Assembly: GCA_966249405.1 (NCBI GenBank) | Contig: CBINDO010000002.1 | Coordinates: forward strand, 1-64,000 | DNA length: 64,000 bases | Source of the DNA: SZUA-265 sp966249405 | GTDB taxonomy: Bacteria; Myxococcota_A; Polyangia; Polyangiales; Polyangiaceae | Direction of reading: 5' to 3' | In this document: piece after piece, positions 43,952-52,892 of the stretch | How the letters are laid out: each line of letters begins with the position of its first letter | Position numbering within the stretch: the stretch's first letter is position 1 | The notes under the pieces: model-generated | Databases searched by the model: none | Seen by the model: the letters and a program-made list of their open reading frames with translations, nothing else | What the model was told of the DNA's origin: nothing | Program-made: the position numbers and the translations under genes

Positions 43952-46552
43952 ATGACACAGTCTGGGCCTTTGCCGTTCTCTCGCTCTTCCCACCGCCGCC
44001 GCGTTCGCGCCGCGAGCGGGTTGGTTTCCACGTTTGCGTTGGTTGCGTTTTGCGCCTGTGGATCCGAGGGCTCCACGGCTCCCGGCGGGACCCAGCCCAC
44101 CGAGGGGACACCTTCCACCGCCGTGCCGGTGACCCCACCCGGTGGGACGCCGGGCGCGGTGGACCCGACGGCCTCGCCGACGCAACCGGGCGTTCCGGTC
44201 AGTCCGTCGAATACGGCGACACCTCCCGGCGATCCCGTTACCCCGGGAACGAATCCGCCGGGAACTCCGCCTGCCAATCCTCCAGCCGTCCCGCCCGGCA
44301 CCGAGCCGGGTGTCACGCCGACGGTCCCCGTGACGCCGCCTCCGGCGGGGACGGAGGTGCCGGAGACTTATCCAGCCCCAGCTACGCCGCCCGCCGACGA
44401 AGACGGTTCCGACCTCTGGTTGCGCTACCCCCAGGTTCCGATCCCAAACCGGCTGGCAGAGTATCAAGCGGCGCTCACTCACGTAGTGGCGATGAAGGGA
44501 GACTCGGCGACGTTGAACATCGCGGAGGGAGAACTCGTCGCGGGTCTCAGCGGGCTCACTGGAGAAACGGTCGCTGCGGCCGCCGAAATACAAGGCGAAG
44601 GAGCGGTCGTCGTCGGAACGGCGGAGACGTCGAGCATCATTGCTGCCTTGCCTTTGGCGAGCCGCTTGGCTGCCGTCGGGGACGAGGGCTACATCGTCGA
44701 AGCCACACAAACGGCGAGTGGGCAAAACGTAATCGCGGTCGCTGCGAACACCGAGGTGGGCGCGCTCTACGGAACCTTCGCGTTGCTTCGCCACTTGCAG
44801 ATGCACAAGACACTCACCGGTCTGGCGATCACGGAGTCGCCAAAGGTGAAACACCGGTTGCTCAATCATTGGGACAACCTCGACGGGTCCGTCGAGCGCG
44901 GATACGCGGGCAAGTCGCTCTGGAACTGGGGTGCGTTGCCTGGCACGGTCTCACCGCGTTACGCCGAATACGCACGCGCCAACGCATCGCTCGGCGTCAA
45001 CGGCGCGGTGCTCACCAACGTGAACGCGGACGCGCAGGTGTTGACGGCGCAATACATCGACAAGGTCGCTGCGATCGCAAACGTGTTCCGTCCGTACGGC
45101 ATCAAGGTGTACCTCACAGCTCGGTTCAGCGCGCCAACCCAAGTTGGTGGTCTGAACACCGCCGATCCGAACGACGCTGGGGTCAAGGCGTGGTGGGTCG
45201 ACAAGGCCAACGAGATCTACGAGAAGATCCCGGACTTCGGCGGCTTCCTCGTCAAGGCCAACTCCGAAGGGCAGCCTGGGCCACAGGATTACGGTCGAAC
45301 GCACGCCGAGGGCGCCAACACCCTGGCTGCGGCGGTCGGCCCTCACGGCGGGATCGTCATGTGGCGGGCGTTCGTCTACTCCCAGACCTCGCCAACCGAC
45401 CGCATCAAGCAGGCGTACGAGGAGTTCGAGCCGCTCGATGGACAGTTCAGTGACAACGTGGTTGTGCAGGTTAAGAACGGTCCGTTGGACTTCCAGCCCC
45501 GTGAGCCGTTCTCGCCGCTGTTTGGGAGCATGCCTGGCACGCCTTTGGCCTTGGAACTGCAGGTCACCAAGGAGTACTTGGGCTCTGACACGCACCTCGC
45601 GTACTTGGGGACGATGTGGGAAGAGGTCCTCGAGGCGGACACTTTCGCCAAGGGCGAAGGCTCTACCGTCGCGCGCGTGATCGACGGTGAGGTGCACGAC
45701 TACTCGACGACAGTGATGGCCGGCGTGGCGAACATCGGTTCGGACACAAATTGGAGCGGGTCGCACTTCAACCAGGCGAACTGGTATGCGTTCGGGCGTT
45801 TGGCGTGGAACCCCGATGGCTCGTCGGAGGCCATCGCTGACGAATGGGTGAGACAGACGTTCTCGAACGATCCAGTCGTCGTCGAGCCTGTCGTCGAAAT
45901 GATGATGATGTCGCGACAGACGCTGGTCGATTACATGACCCCTCTCGGTCTGGCGCACATCATGGCCTCTGACCATCATTATGGTCCAGGCCCTTGGCTG
46001 AACGACTTTGCAGACCGCCCCGAGTGGAACCCAGTATATTACCACAAGGCCGACGCCAACGGCGTGGGCTTCGATCGTACGGCGGCAGGGAGCAACGCGG
46101 TGGCCCAGTACTTCTCCCCGCTTCGGGAGGAGCTCTCCGACAAGAGTCGTATCTCCGAAGACCTCCTGCTGTTCTTCCATCACGTGGGCTGGCAGGAGCC
46201 GTTGAGCTCGGGCAGGCCCTTGTGGGAGGAGCTCGTGCACCGCTACAGCCTCGGCGTCGACGAAGTCGGTCAAATGCGAGACTCCTGGGCCACGGTCAGC
46301 GGTCGCGTCGATGCGGCGCGTTTCGACGCCGTCGACGCGTTCCTCGAGATCCAACACTACGAAGCACGTTGGTGGCGCGACGCATGCCTCACCTACTTCA
46401 GCAGCATCTCCAAGGCCGCGATTCCCGCCGGCTACGCTCAACCGGCCAACGCCCTCAGCTTCTATCAAGGCTTGCCCGATCCGCCGGACGTCACCAAACC
46501 TCGTATGAACCAGGTTTACACTGGTAGTCCGTCGCCAGCTATCTTGGAGTGA
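43952..46552 (+). CDS. Glycoside hydrolase family 67 alpha-glucuronidase lipoprotein
   Basis: The 866-residue protein starts at ATG 43952. The lipoprotein signal ends FCACGSEG. A long Pro/Gly/Thr linker (about 35-145) precedes the catalytic part. GH67 hallmarks are DLWLRYP near the start, NHWDNLDGSVERGYAGKSLW, VKANSEGQPGPQDYGRTHAEGAN (catalytic acid region, near 438), GTMWEEVLEADTF and the C-terminal HHYGPGPW. These enzymes remove 4-O-methyl-glucuronic acid from xylan oligosaccharides. Lipid anchoring is unusual for GH67, which is often cytoplasmic, and suggests cleavage at the cell surface. It lies between two GH30 genes. Confidence 0.94.
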   Translation: MTQSGPLPFSRSSHRRRVRAASGLVSTFALVAFCACGSEGSTAPGGTQPTEGTPSTAVPVTPPGGTPGAVDPTASPTQPGVPVSPSNTATPPGDPVTPGTNPPGTPPANPPAVPPGTEPGVTPTVPVTPPPAGTEVPETYPAPATPPADEDGSDLWLRYPQVPIPNRLAEYQAALTHVVAMKGDSATLNIAEGELVAGLSGLTGETVAAAAEIQGEGAVVVGTAETSSIIAALPLASRLAAVGDEGYIVEATQTASGQNVIAVAANTEVGALYGTFALLRHLQMHKTLTGLAITESPKVKHRLLNHWDNLDGSVERGYAGKSLWNWGALPGTVSPRYAEYARANASLGVNGAVLTNVNADAQVLTAQYIDKVAAIANVFRPYGIKVYLTARFSAPTQVGGLNTADPNDAGVKAWWVDKANEIYEKIPDFGGFLVKANSEGQPGPQDYGRTHAEGANTLAAAVGPHGGIVMWRAFVYSQTSPTDRIKQAYEEFEPLDGQFSDNVVVQVKNGPLDFQPREPFSPLFGSMPGTPLALELQVTKEYLGSDTHLAYLGTMWEEVLEADTFAKGEGSTVARVIDGEVHDYSTTVMAGVANIGSDTNWSGSHFNQANWYAFGRLAWNPDGSSEAIADEWVRQTFSNDPVVVEPVVEMMMMSRQTLVDYMTPLGLAHIMASDHHYGPGPWLNDFADRPEWNPVYYHKADANGVGFDRTAAGSNAVAQYFSPLREELSDKSRISEDLLLFFHHVGWQEPLSSGRPLWEELVHRYSLGVDEVGQMRDSWATVSGRVDAARFDAVDAFLEIQHYEARWWRDACLTYFSSISKAAIPAGYAQPANALSFYQGLPDPPDVTKPRMNQVYTGSPSPAILE

Positions 46553-46667
46553 GGACGAGTGCGGCGTCCAGCCGCGGTGGATCCGGTCGTCTGGACGCCA
46601 GCATCAAAGGCGGCCTGGCTGCACCTCGAGGTCCGCGAGAGCGGCGGCGAAGCACTCTTTGCAAAAG

Positions 46668-46704
46668 AAGAAGGGGACATCGACGGCGTCGATACCCCCT
46701 TCTT
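46668..46704. terminator. Bidirectional terminator between GH67 and the second GH30 gene
   Basis: AAGAAGGGG / CCCCTTCTT forms an outer 9-bp stem and ATCGAC / GTCGAT an inner 6-bp stem, around a GGC loop. An A-rich flank precedes it (AAAA, 46663-46666), which gives a T-rich tail on the minus strand. It separates convergent genes ending at 46552 (+) and 46720 (-). Confidence 0.85.
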
Positions 46705-46719
46705 TGCGAGCGTGTGCAG

Positions 46720-48559
46720 TTACGGCTCGATGTTCACGGTTGCGAACCCGTTTGCCGGTACGCTGAAAGATACGGTGCGTGCCCCCGCCGTCAACGTCTG
46801 CTGTTGAGCGGAGCCGCCCGAGTTGTAGATGATGGTCACGAAGCCGCCGTCCGGGTTCTTGAATGCGAGAGCATCGGCGGAGCCGGTGGTTGCGACCCGT
46901 ACTGCGCCGGGCTCCACGAACTGCGAGACGTGACGGAAGACATAGTAGGCCGGGGTGACGTTCAGTTTCTTTGCGGTGCGGTCGACCGTGAGCAGCGCGT
47001 TTTGCGGCCACGGGCGCTCGTAGTCCGAGTTGTGGCCCTTGGTGTCGAGCACCATGTTCCACGCGTTGTAGCTGTTTACGCCTGCCTCGATCCAGTCGCG
47101 GATGTAGCCCCAGCTTTCCACGGCATATGCGTAGTCATTCGCTGGCTGATCCGCGTTGAAGGGAGGAAAGCCGGCGGGGTTCCAGTGATAGTTGCCGCAC
47201 TTGTGCTCGGTCTGGATCACGGGGACGTCGTAGTTGTTGGCGAACGAACCAACCGACCCGATCGTGTTCCACTGCAAGCCCATGCCCTTGATGTATGCCC
47301 TCGCGGCAGCGTCGCCCATCACGGTCGCCGCCAAGTCGAGATCTTTACCAGCATCACCGTTGGAGAGGGTGCCCATCCAGATCTCAGCCTCGACTCCACG
47401 CTCTTCGAACGTGGGCCCGAGGTAGGTCTTGATGAAATCGGCCATGACCGCGCCCGACCACAGACACGAGGGGTAACGTGTCGCGTAACCAGGTTCGTTT
47501 TGCGGGTGAACGGCCTCGATCACCAGGCCCGCCTCTTCGTTGTACTTCTCGACGAACAGCGCCAGGTATAGGGCGAGAGCGCTCAAGACCGTGGGCTCGT
47601 TCTTGATTGTCGCTTCGGCTGTCTCACCTTGTTTGATGCCGTTGAGATCGTTGTTGCTCTTCATCCACGCTGGCGGACTCCACGGGCTCGCCCAAAGGCG
47701 TAGGTCGGGTTTGACCGCCATCGCCGCTTTGATGTACGGAATCAGATACATCTGATCGCGATCGATCGAGAAGTTCGTCATCTCTGCGTCGTTGGGTGTG
47801 TCGTTGAGCGTGTAACGCTCGAGGGCGTAGTCGCTGGCGCCAATCGGGATGCGTCCCCATGCGAAGCGGGCGCCGTCTTGACCGTCGAACAAAAGATCGA
47901 TGGCGCGCGCTCGCTCCGCGGCGTCGAGGACGGCGAGCGCGTCCCAACCAGCCTCGTTGAAGGTCCCGCCCATACCCGTCCACTCTTGGTAAGTCGTGGC
48001 CTCGTTGATGGTGAGGCTTGCGTTGCCGGCGCCATCGGTGAGAGTGCCTTCTTGCCAGAACGCACCGTCAGCCGACGTCACGAGCTCGGGCAGCGTGGGC
48101 GGTGGGGGCGGCGGCGGTGGGACATTCGGTGGTACGGCGGGCGGAGTGGACGTCTCCGTCGTGGTGGGTTGCACCGTCGGGTTGGGCGTAACCGAGGTCG
48201 GTGTTGGGTCAGTTGGCGTCGGAGGCGCCGCGCTCGGCGTCAAGCCACCCAGGCCCTGAAGTCGCTGCCGAGCGCGATGCTTTTGATGGCGTCGGAGGCG
48301 CCGGGTTCGGAGTCACGTCGGTTGCCGGCGGGGTAACGGGCGTCACCGGCGTCGGAGTCTGGCCCGGTTGCACGGGAGTAGGTGGCGTCGCCGTTCCCGG
48401 AGTGACCGGCGCTGGGTTGGTGGGGACCGGTGTGGGAGTAGTTGTAGGCGTCGTAGATGAACTCGGCTCGACGGCGGGCGAACTCCCGCCATCCGAGCCA
48501 CAGCTCGTCACCAGACACGCCAACAAACCACTTGCGATGGATAACGTCGATTTCCTCAC
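46720..48559 (-). pseudogene. GH30 lipoprotein gene interrupted by a 73-bp frame-breaking segment
   Basis: Two adjoining frames together encode a paralogue of the 39273-41045 GH30 lipoprotein. The 5' part (48559 to about 48287) encodes a lipoprotein signal (LVTSC) and a Pro/Thr linker. The 3' part (about 48230 to 46720) continues that linker and encodes the full catalytic barrel, with the acid/base in HPQNEPGY and the nucleophile in IQTEHKCGNY. They are separated by 73 bp bounded by 17-bp direct repeats at 48214-48230 and 48287-48303. Deleting one repeat plus the intervening DNA rejoins the frames exactly and gives 588 residues, almost the length of the paralogue (590). As written, translation from the lipoprotein start stops at about 48209. 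It may be a real mutation, a reversible switch or an assembly error. Confidence 0.85.
48214..48303. repeat. 17-bp direct repeats flanking an insertion with a 10-bp inverted repeat
   Basis: TGGCGTCGGAGGCGCCG occurs at 48214-48230 and 48287-48303. Between them, CGCGCTCGGC (48229-48238) and GCCGAGCGCG (48267-48276) form a perfect 10-bp inverted repeat with a 28-nt spacer. The whole is inside the linker of the second GH30 gene. No transposase is associated. Confidence 0.9.
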
Positions 48560-48897
48560 TGCTTACCTCGTCGCCAGCATAGTGTCGGCGGGAGGCCGCT
48601 CGAGGTACCGCTTCCACCGTGGACCACAACACGCCGAACGCGGGTGCAATTTTCTTCCTTCGCGGATCCGATGGTCTGTTTCGGGTGTTCGGGTTCGCTC
48701 CGATCGCGCCTCGAGAAAGCGCGCGCGTGCAGTTTGTGAAGCGGATGCAGCCGCCTCCTGGATACAGCGAACGCAGCCCTTTGCGCTGCCCAGCACCGTG
48801 ATCGCCCACAGCACGTCGTCACGCGACGTATTCTGGGGGAATACGGTATCGAGGCGTGCAACTGGCGCACGTACTCGGCAGCGCGTACGTTTCGAGG
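48560..48897. other. 338-bp divergent intergenic region
   Basis: This region lies between the second GH30 gene (-) and a lipoprotein gene (+). No gene, strong hairpin or clear promoter was recognised; frames crossing it lack coding character. Confidence 0.45.
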
Positions 48898-50532
48898 ATG
48901 TCGCACTTTCGACTCACCTCGCTTTCAGTCTTGTCCACGGCTTTCCTCTTTGCCAGCTGTGGCGGGCGCACTTACGGCGAACCTCCCGCCGATCAGGAAT
49001 CGGACACTTCCGGAACGGTCACGAGCCCCGCGAGCGACGGCGATCAATCTCAGCCTTCGACGACCGCAACCGAAGGCGAGCAATCGAGTGGAGGCAGTGA
49101 ACCCGAAGGTCCCAATACCGTGGTCCCTCCCACCACGAGTACGACCATTCCCCCTTCGACCACGACGACCGTCACGCCGCCGGATGACCCGACAGAGACG
49201 TCGAGCGAGGTGGACGGTGGCGGCGTCGTCAAGCCGCCGGTGATCGTCGATCCGCCTGCACCGGTGTGCCCAGATCAGTGCGGCAACGACGTCGTCGACT
49301 CGTGCGACATCTGCACCACCGGCCCAGGGCCAGGCGTCGATCCCGTGTCCGCCGCCCCACCGAACCAAGACTTGCTCGCTCCGCCGATCGATCCCATCTG
49401 CACGACGGTGACCGAACAGTGTGATGGAGCGCTGGCTCCGGAACAGACCTGCGTGGCGATCGGCTTCGTTGGTGGGACATTGAGCTGTGGCTCGGCGTGC
49501 CGTTACGATGACGCGCAGTGTGAGAGTTGTCTCGCCAACCCGGAAACGCAAGCGTGCCGGGACGACTTGGCCGTCGGCAAGAAGCCTCGACACGTCGCTT
49601 TGGCGACCAACGAGACGGCGTTAGCGGCCGCTTGGGACGAAGACTGCGTAGCCAAGGTTGGCTGGTTCGACGCGTCTCTCGACACCTTGCACACGACGAC
49701 CTTAGAGGGCGCCCCATGTCCTTCGGCGACCGCCGGGATCACTCTGGCGCCGCTCTTGGACGGCTGGGTCGCTGAGGTCGAAACCAGGCAATTCCGGCTC
49801 GGACCAAGCGGTGAGATGTTGAGTGAACGGGATACGCAAGGAACTGCGCTGTTTGCGGCGCCGCGTGTCGGTGACACCCCGCTCGTTGTGAGACATGACA
49901 GCTACGGCGTCGTTTCGGCGTCGCTGCTCGACGAAGCGGGCGACGACGTTTGGACTCGCCAGATCTCCGATTCGGTCACCGAGGCGCAGTATGGTTCTGC
50001 GGCTGCCGTGAGCGATGGCTTCCTCGTCGCGCTTCGCACCGATGTCGGCGTGCAAGTGTTTCACTTGGACGCTGCCACGGGAACGGTCGACGCGGTCAGC
50101 TCACCGGGGAGCTCGAGCACGGAGTATCCCCAGCTCCACGCCGCGGCCGGTGAAGTGCGCTTGGTGTGGGCGGACTTCGGAGGCAGCCCGCAGGTGCACT
50201 GGGCCAAACTCACCGAGCACGGTGAACGGATCGGTGACGTCGTGCAGATCGGGGCGTCGCCCGACTACTTCAACCGCAGTCCGATCGTCGTCGATGGGGA
50301 GGACACTGTGGTGCTGTTCGGTGGCTATACGGGTGGCACCGGCGTTGGTCAAGCTACTCACTTGCGTCGAGTTGCGGCCAACGGCTCGACCACGGCGGGT
50401 GACGTGGCAATTCAATCGGATCCGAATCGCGTTCAATGGCCGCAGCTCGTCGCGTTCGACGGCGCCTTCGTGACCGCGTGGGTCGGCAACGGCGACGCCG
50501 GCCGCGTCGGCTTGGCGAAGCTCGACCTTTAG
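48898..50532 (+). CDS. Lipoprotein with Cys-containing segment and beta-propeller-like domain
   Basis: The 544-residue protein starts at ATG 48898, directly after GAGG, so the ribosome site is closely spaced. The lipobox is LFASC. A Ser/Thr/Pro/Glu linker (about 25-120) leads into a Cys-containing region (PVCPDQCGNDVVDSCDIC, then EQCDGALAPEQTC). About 320 residues of repeated beta strands follow (LAPLLDGWVAEVE, VSDGFLVALR, VVDGEDTVVLFGG), propeller-like as in the MopE-like protein at 41137. It is probably surface exposed; function unknown. A strong hairpin follows it. Confidence 0.75.
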   Translation: MSHFRLTSLSVLSTAFLFASCGGRTYGEPPADQESDTSGTVTSPASDGDQSQPSTTATEGEQSSGGSEPEGPNTVVPPTTSTTIPPSTTTTVTPPDDPTETSSEVDGGGVVKPPVIVDPPAPVCPDQCGNDVVDSCDICTTGPGPGVDPVSAAPPNQDLLAPPIDPICTTVTEQCDGALAPEQTCVAIGFVGGTLSCGSACRYDDAQCESCLANPETQACRDDLAVGKKPRHVALATNETALAAAWDEDCVAKVGWFDASLDTLHTTTLEGAPCPSATAGITLAPLLDGWVAEVETRQFRLGPSGEMLSERDTQGTALFAAPRVGDTPLVVRHDSYGVVSASLLDEAGDDVWTRQISDSVTEAQYGSAAAVSDGFLVALRTDVGVQVFHLDAATGTVDAVSSPGSSSTEYPQLHAAAGEVRLVWADFGGSPQVHWAKLTEHGERIGDVVQIGASPDYFNRSPIVVDGEDTVVLFGGYTGGTGVGQATHLRRVAANGSTTAGDVAIQSDPNRVQWPQLVAFDGAFVTAWVGNGDAGRVGLAKLDL

Positions 50533-50595
50533 GACTGCGCGAAGGTCAGTCTTTGCACGCTGGCAAAACGCCGCGCGTGAGCCAATTCGACCCAG

Positions 50596-50622
50596 GACAC
50601 CGAGACGACTTGTCTCGGTGTC
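50596..50622 (+). terminator. Strong hairpin after the propeller-like lipoprotein gene
   Basis: GACACCGAGAC / GTCTCGGTGTC makes a perfect 11-bp stem with a GACTT loop, about 65 bp after the stop. No T-run follows. Confidence 0.6.
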
Positions 50623-50701
50623 GGCTGGTAGGTTGGCCGCGACGATGGGATGCCGGCCTGTTTTCGTTACGTTGGGACGTGACAGCGCTAAGTGATCGGG
50701 A

Positions 50702-50980
50702 ATGAGCACCCCCGATAACTCCGAACTACAGCACGTAGCCAAAAGCCCCGCTTACGAGTCGGGTTTTGCCGACGGACAGTCTTGGAACTACGAGCCGACC
50801 AAAGTGCGGGTCGACGGTTGGGCCGAGGATACCATCAAGGCCAGAGGTGCCCAGGCGTTTGGGCGCCACGTCGGGCTTTCGATGAAGGACGTCGAGGAGC
50901 GCGGTCGAGCGTGGACTAAGGCGTGCGCCGACTACAATCGCGGCTGCGTCGATGGTGTGACGTATGCGCGCCGCGGGTGA
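50702..50980 (+). CDS. Small hypothetical protein
   Basis: The 92-residue hydrophilic protein has no signal peptide. It has an internal near-repeat of YESGFADGQSW and YNRGCVDGVTY at its two ends, suggesting a two-helix repeat. Composition and codon use fit coding DNA, but no family was recognised. It stands alone between the lipoprotein and acyltransferase genes. Confidence 0.6.
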   Translation: MSTPDNSELQHVAKSPAYESGFADGQSWNYEPTKVRVDGWAEDTIKARGAQAFGRHVGLSMKDVEERGRAWTKACADYNRGCVDGVTYARRG

Positions 50981-51238
50981 GCGTCGCGTGCGGCGGTTCG
51001 ACACAGCCGAGAGCTTTCAAGGTCGAGCGGCGAGGGTATCGGCATGGCGTTATGTCACACGCTGTCGAAATCCGCGTTCGTAATGGCGCCGAGCATAACA
51101 TTGTCTTGAGCGCGGTAGCGCGGCCGAGTAGTCCTTCGCTCACCGTTGCCGGCTAACGAGCGGTGCAGCCAACAGCGGACGCAATCACCGTCATCATCAA
51201 CGGGTCGATGGCCCGTGCAGTTGCATCAACTCGGCCAA

Positions 51239-52456
51239 ATGAATCGAATCCACGCGCTCGATGGTCTCCGCGGTGTCGCCGCAATCGCCGTCGTCATCTA
51301 CCACCTCGCCCAAGTGCGGCTGTGTTCGAACCTCTTTCCCCACGGTTACCTTGCCGTGGATTTCTTCTTCGTATTGAGCGGATTCGTGGTCGCCCGGGCC
51401 TACGAACCGCGGGTTCTTTCTGGCATGCGTTTCGGACGGTTTCTCGCCGTTCGTGCCGTAAGGTTGATGCCGCTGTCGACGTTGGGGGCGTTGGCGGGGT
51501 TCTGCGTCTTGTTCGCAAAGTGGGTTTGGTATCCGGACAAGGTAGACGAGCTGTGGCAGATCGTCGTGTCGGGGATGCTCAACGTAGTGTTGCTCCCCAC
51601 ACCGTTCGGAGGAGTGGCATCTCGGCACGAGTTGTTTCCCGGCAACGGTCCGCTGTGGAGCCTCTTCTTCGAGGTAGTTGCAAACGTCGCGTGGGTAACA
51701 TGGTTCGTCAGGTGGCGGACCAAGTCAATCGCCGTCGCTGCCTTGGCACTCGGCGTGGGGTTCGCCGTCGCGGTCGCGAGTTTGAGTCACGCCAACTTCG
51801 GTTGGGACTTCGCGACGAGCTGGTTTGGACTGCTTCGTGTGGGCGTGGGCTTTCTGATCGGCGTGGTGATCCACAAGCATCTCCCGCAGCACGTCGATGT
51901 GCGTGGTAAGTTTACGACCTGTGGGCTCGCGGCGTTGCTCGCCGGGTTGCTGGCCATGCCGATACAGTCGCCCCTCTACGACATGACTTGCGTGTTGATG
52001 GTGTTCCCGGCTTTGGTCGCGCTCTCGGCTACGGTCGTCGTCGCGGACAAGGGTGAGCAACGGTGGTGGGCTGCACTCGGAGATCTCTCCTACCCGCTCT
52101 ACGTCCTGCACTTCCCCATTCTCCTCGTTGCGTCCGGTGTATCCCAGGCGGTCGGTGCGGGCTTGCCACCTTGGGCATTTGCCGCGGCGGCGTTGGTCAC
52201 ATCCAGCGTCGCGGCGTGGTTCGCGCTTCGCCTCTACGACGAGCCCGTTCGGGCCAGGTTGCTCGCCTTCCTCAACGGTGAGACGCGGCCGCACCGCCGC
52301 GCGGGCGTCCGACCCAATGTCCAGCGCTCGGGCCACTTCCTCGTCGCGTCGGAACGTTCCGCAAGGCCGCACCCGCTACGCCCACCCGACTCCGAGACGC
52401 GTGTGAAGCAGGTCGACGAAGACTCGAGGCCACCCGTCGATCGCAAGGCGCTGTAA
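51239..52456 (+). CDS. Acyltransferase family 3 membrane protein
   Basis: The 405-residue protein starts at ATG 51239, where the family signature begins: MNRIHALDGLRGVAAIAVVIYHL, including the conserved His. Hydrophobic helices continue to about residue 355 (SYPLYVLHFPILL near the end). The C-terminal tail is Arg/Pro-rich and hydrophilic. Acyltransferase-3 (OafA-like) proteins transfer acetyl or other acyl groups to extracytoplasmic sugars of lipopolysaccharide, exopolysaccharide or antibiotics. No polysaccharide operon surrounds it, so the acceptor is unknown. Confidence 0.92.
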   Translation: MNRIHALDGLRGVAAIAVVIYHLAQVRLCSNLFPHGYLAVDFFFVLSGFVVARAYEPRVLSGMRFGRFLAVRAVRLMPLSTLGALAGFCVLFAKWVWYPDKVDELWQIVVSGMLNVVLLPTPFGGVASRHELFPGNGPLWSLFFEVVANVAWVTWFVRWRTKSIAVAALALGVGFAVAVASLSHANFGWDFATSWFGLLRVGVGFLIGVVIHKHLPQHVDVRGKFTTCGLAALLAGLLAMPIQSPLYDMTCVLMVFPALVALSATVVVADKGEQRWWAALGDLSYPLYVLHFPILLVASGVSQAVGAGLPPWAFAAAALVTSSVAAWFALRLYDEPVRARLLAFLNGETRPHRRAGVRPNVQRSGHFLVASERSARPHPLRPPDSETRVKQVDEDSRPPVDRKAL

Positions 52457-52892
52457 ATTAACGACAGCTTCGGTCGAGGTGAATTCAACCCTGCAATCGA
52501 GACATTCGTCCCGGTTGTGGTTCACCCCAAACGTCGGGGGGCCCAGCCATTGGGCGAGAGGTGCGTCTCCCGCCTGAAGAAACGTCACTTCGCGTTCATT
52601 ACGCGCGGCGATCCTTCGAAACTACTTGGAATTGCGGCCACGTACGCCCCGGTCCGACTTTCGCAAATTGGCGGACTCTCGAAGGCTTACCGCGAGGGTG
52701 TAGGGGATGTGTGGTAGTCCTGAGTCTCCCGCCCACCGCGCTGCGCCGAGTGCCGAGCACGGGTGCGACGCACCGTTTGGCTGCGTTAGTGAGTGCATGT
52801 ACGTCGCCGGGTGACCACTGTGGGCATTGATTTGCGGCACTTGTCGTGGCGATGGGTTGCTCCATTCCGTCGCAGCGTGTCAGTCTCGGAGC
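52457..52892. other. 436-bp intergenic region
   Basis: This region separates the acyltransferase gene from the membrane ATPase gene. Short open frames on both strands show no coding features. No hairpin or promoter stands out. Confidence 0.45.

Noticed and set aside
50596..50622. 11-bp inverted repeat as a possible insertion-sequence end
   Set aside because: It is a single short hairpin with a 5-nt loop after a gene end and has no transposase or partner repeat; a terminator is simpler.
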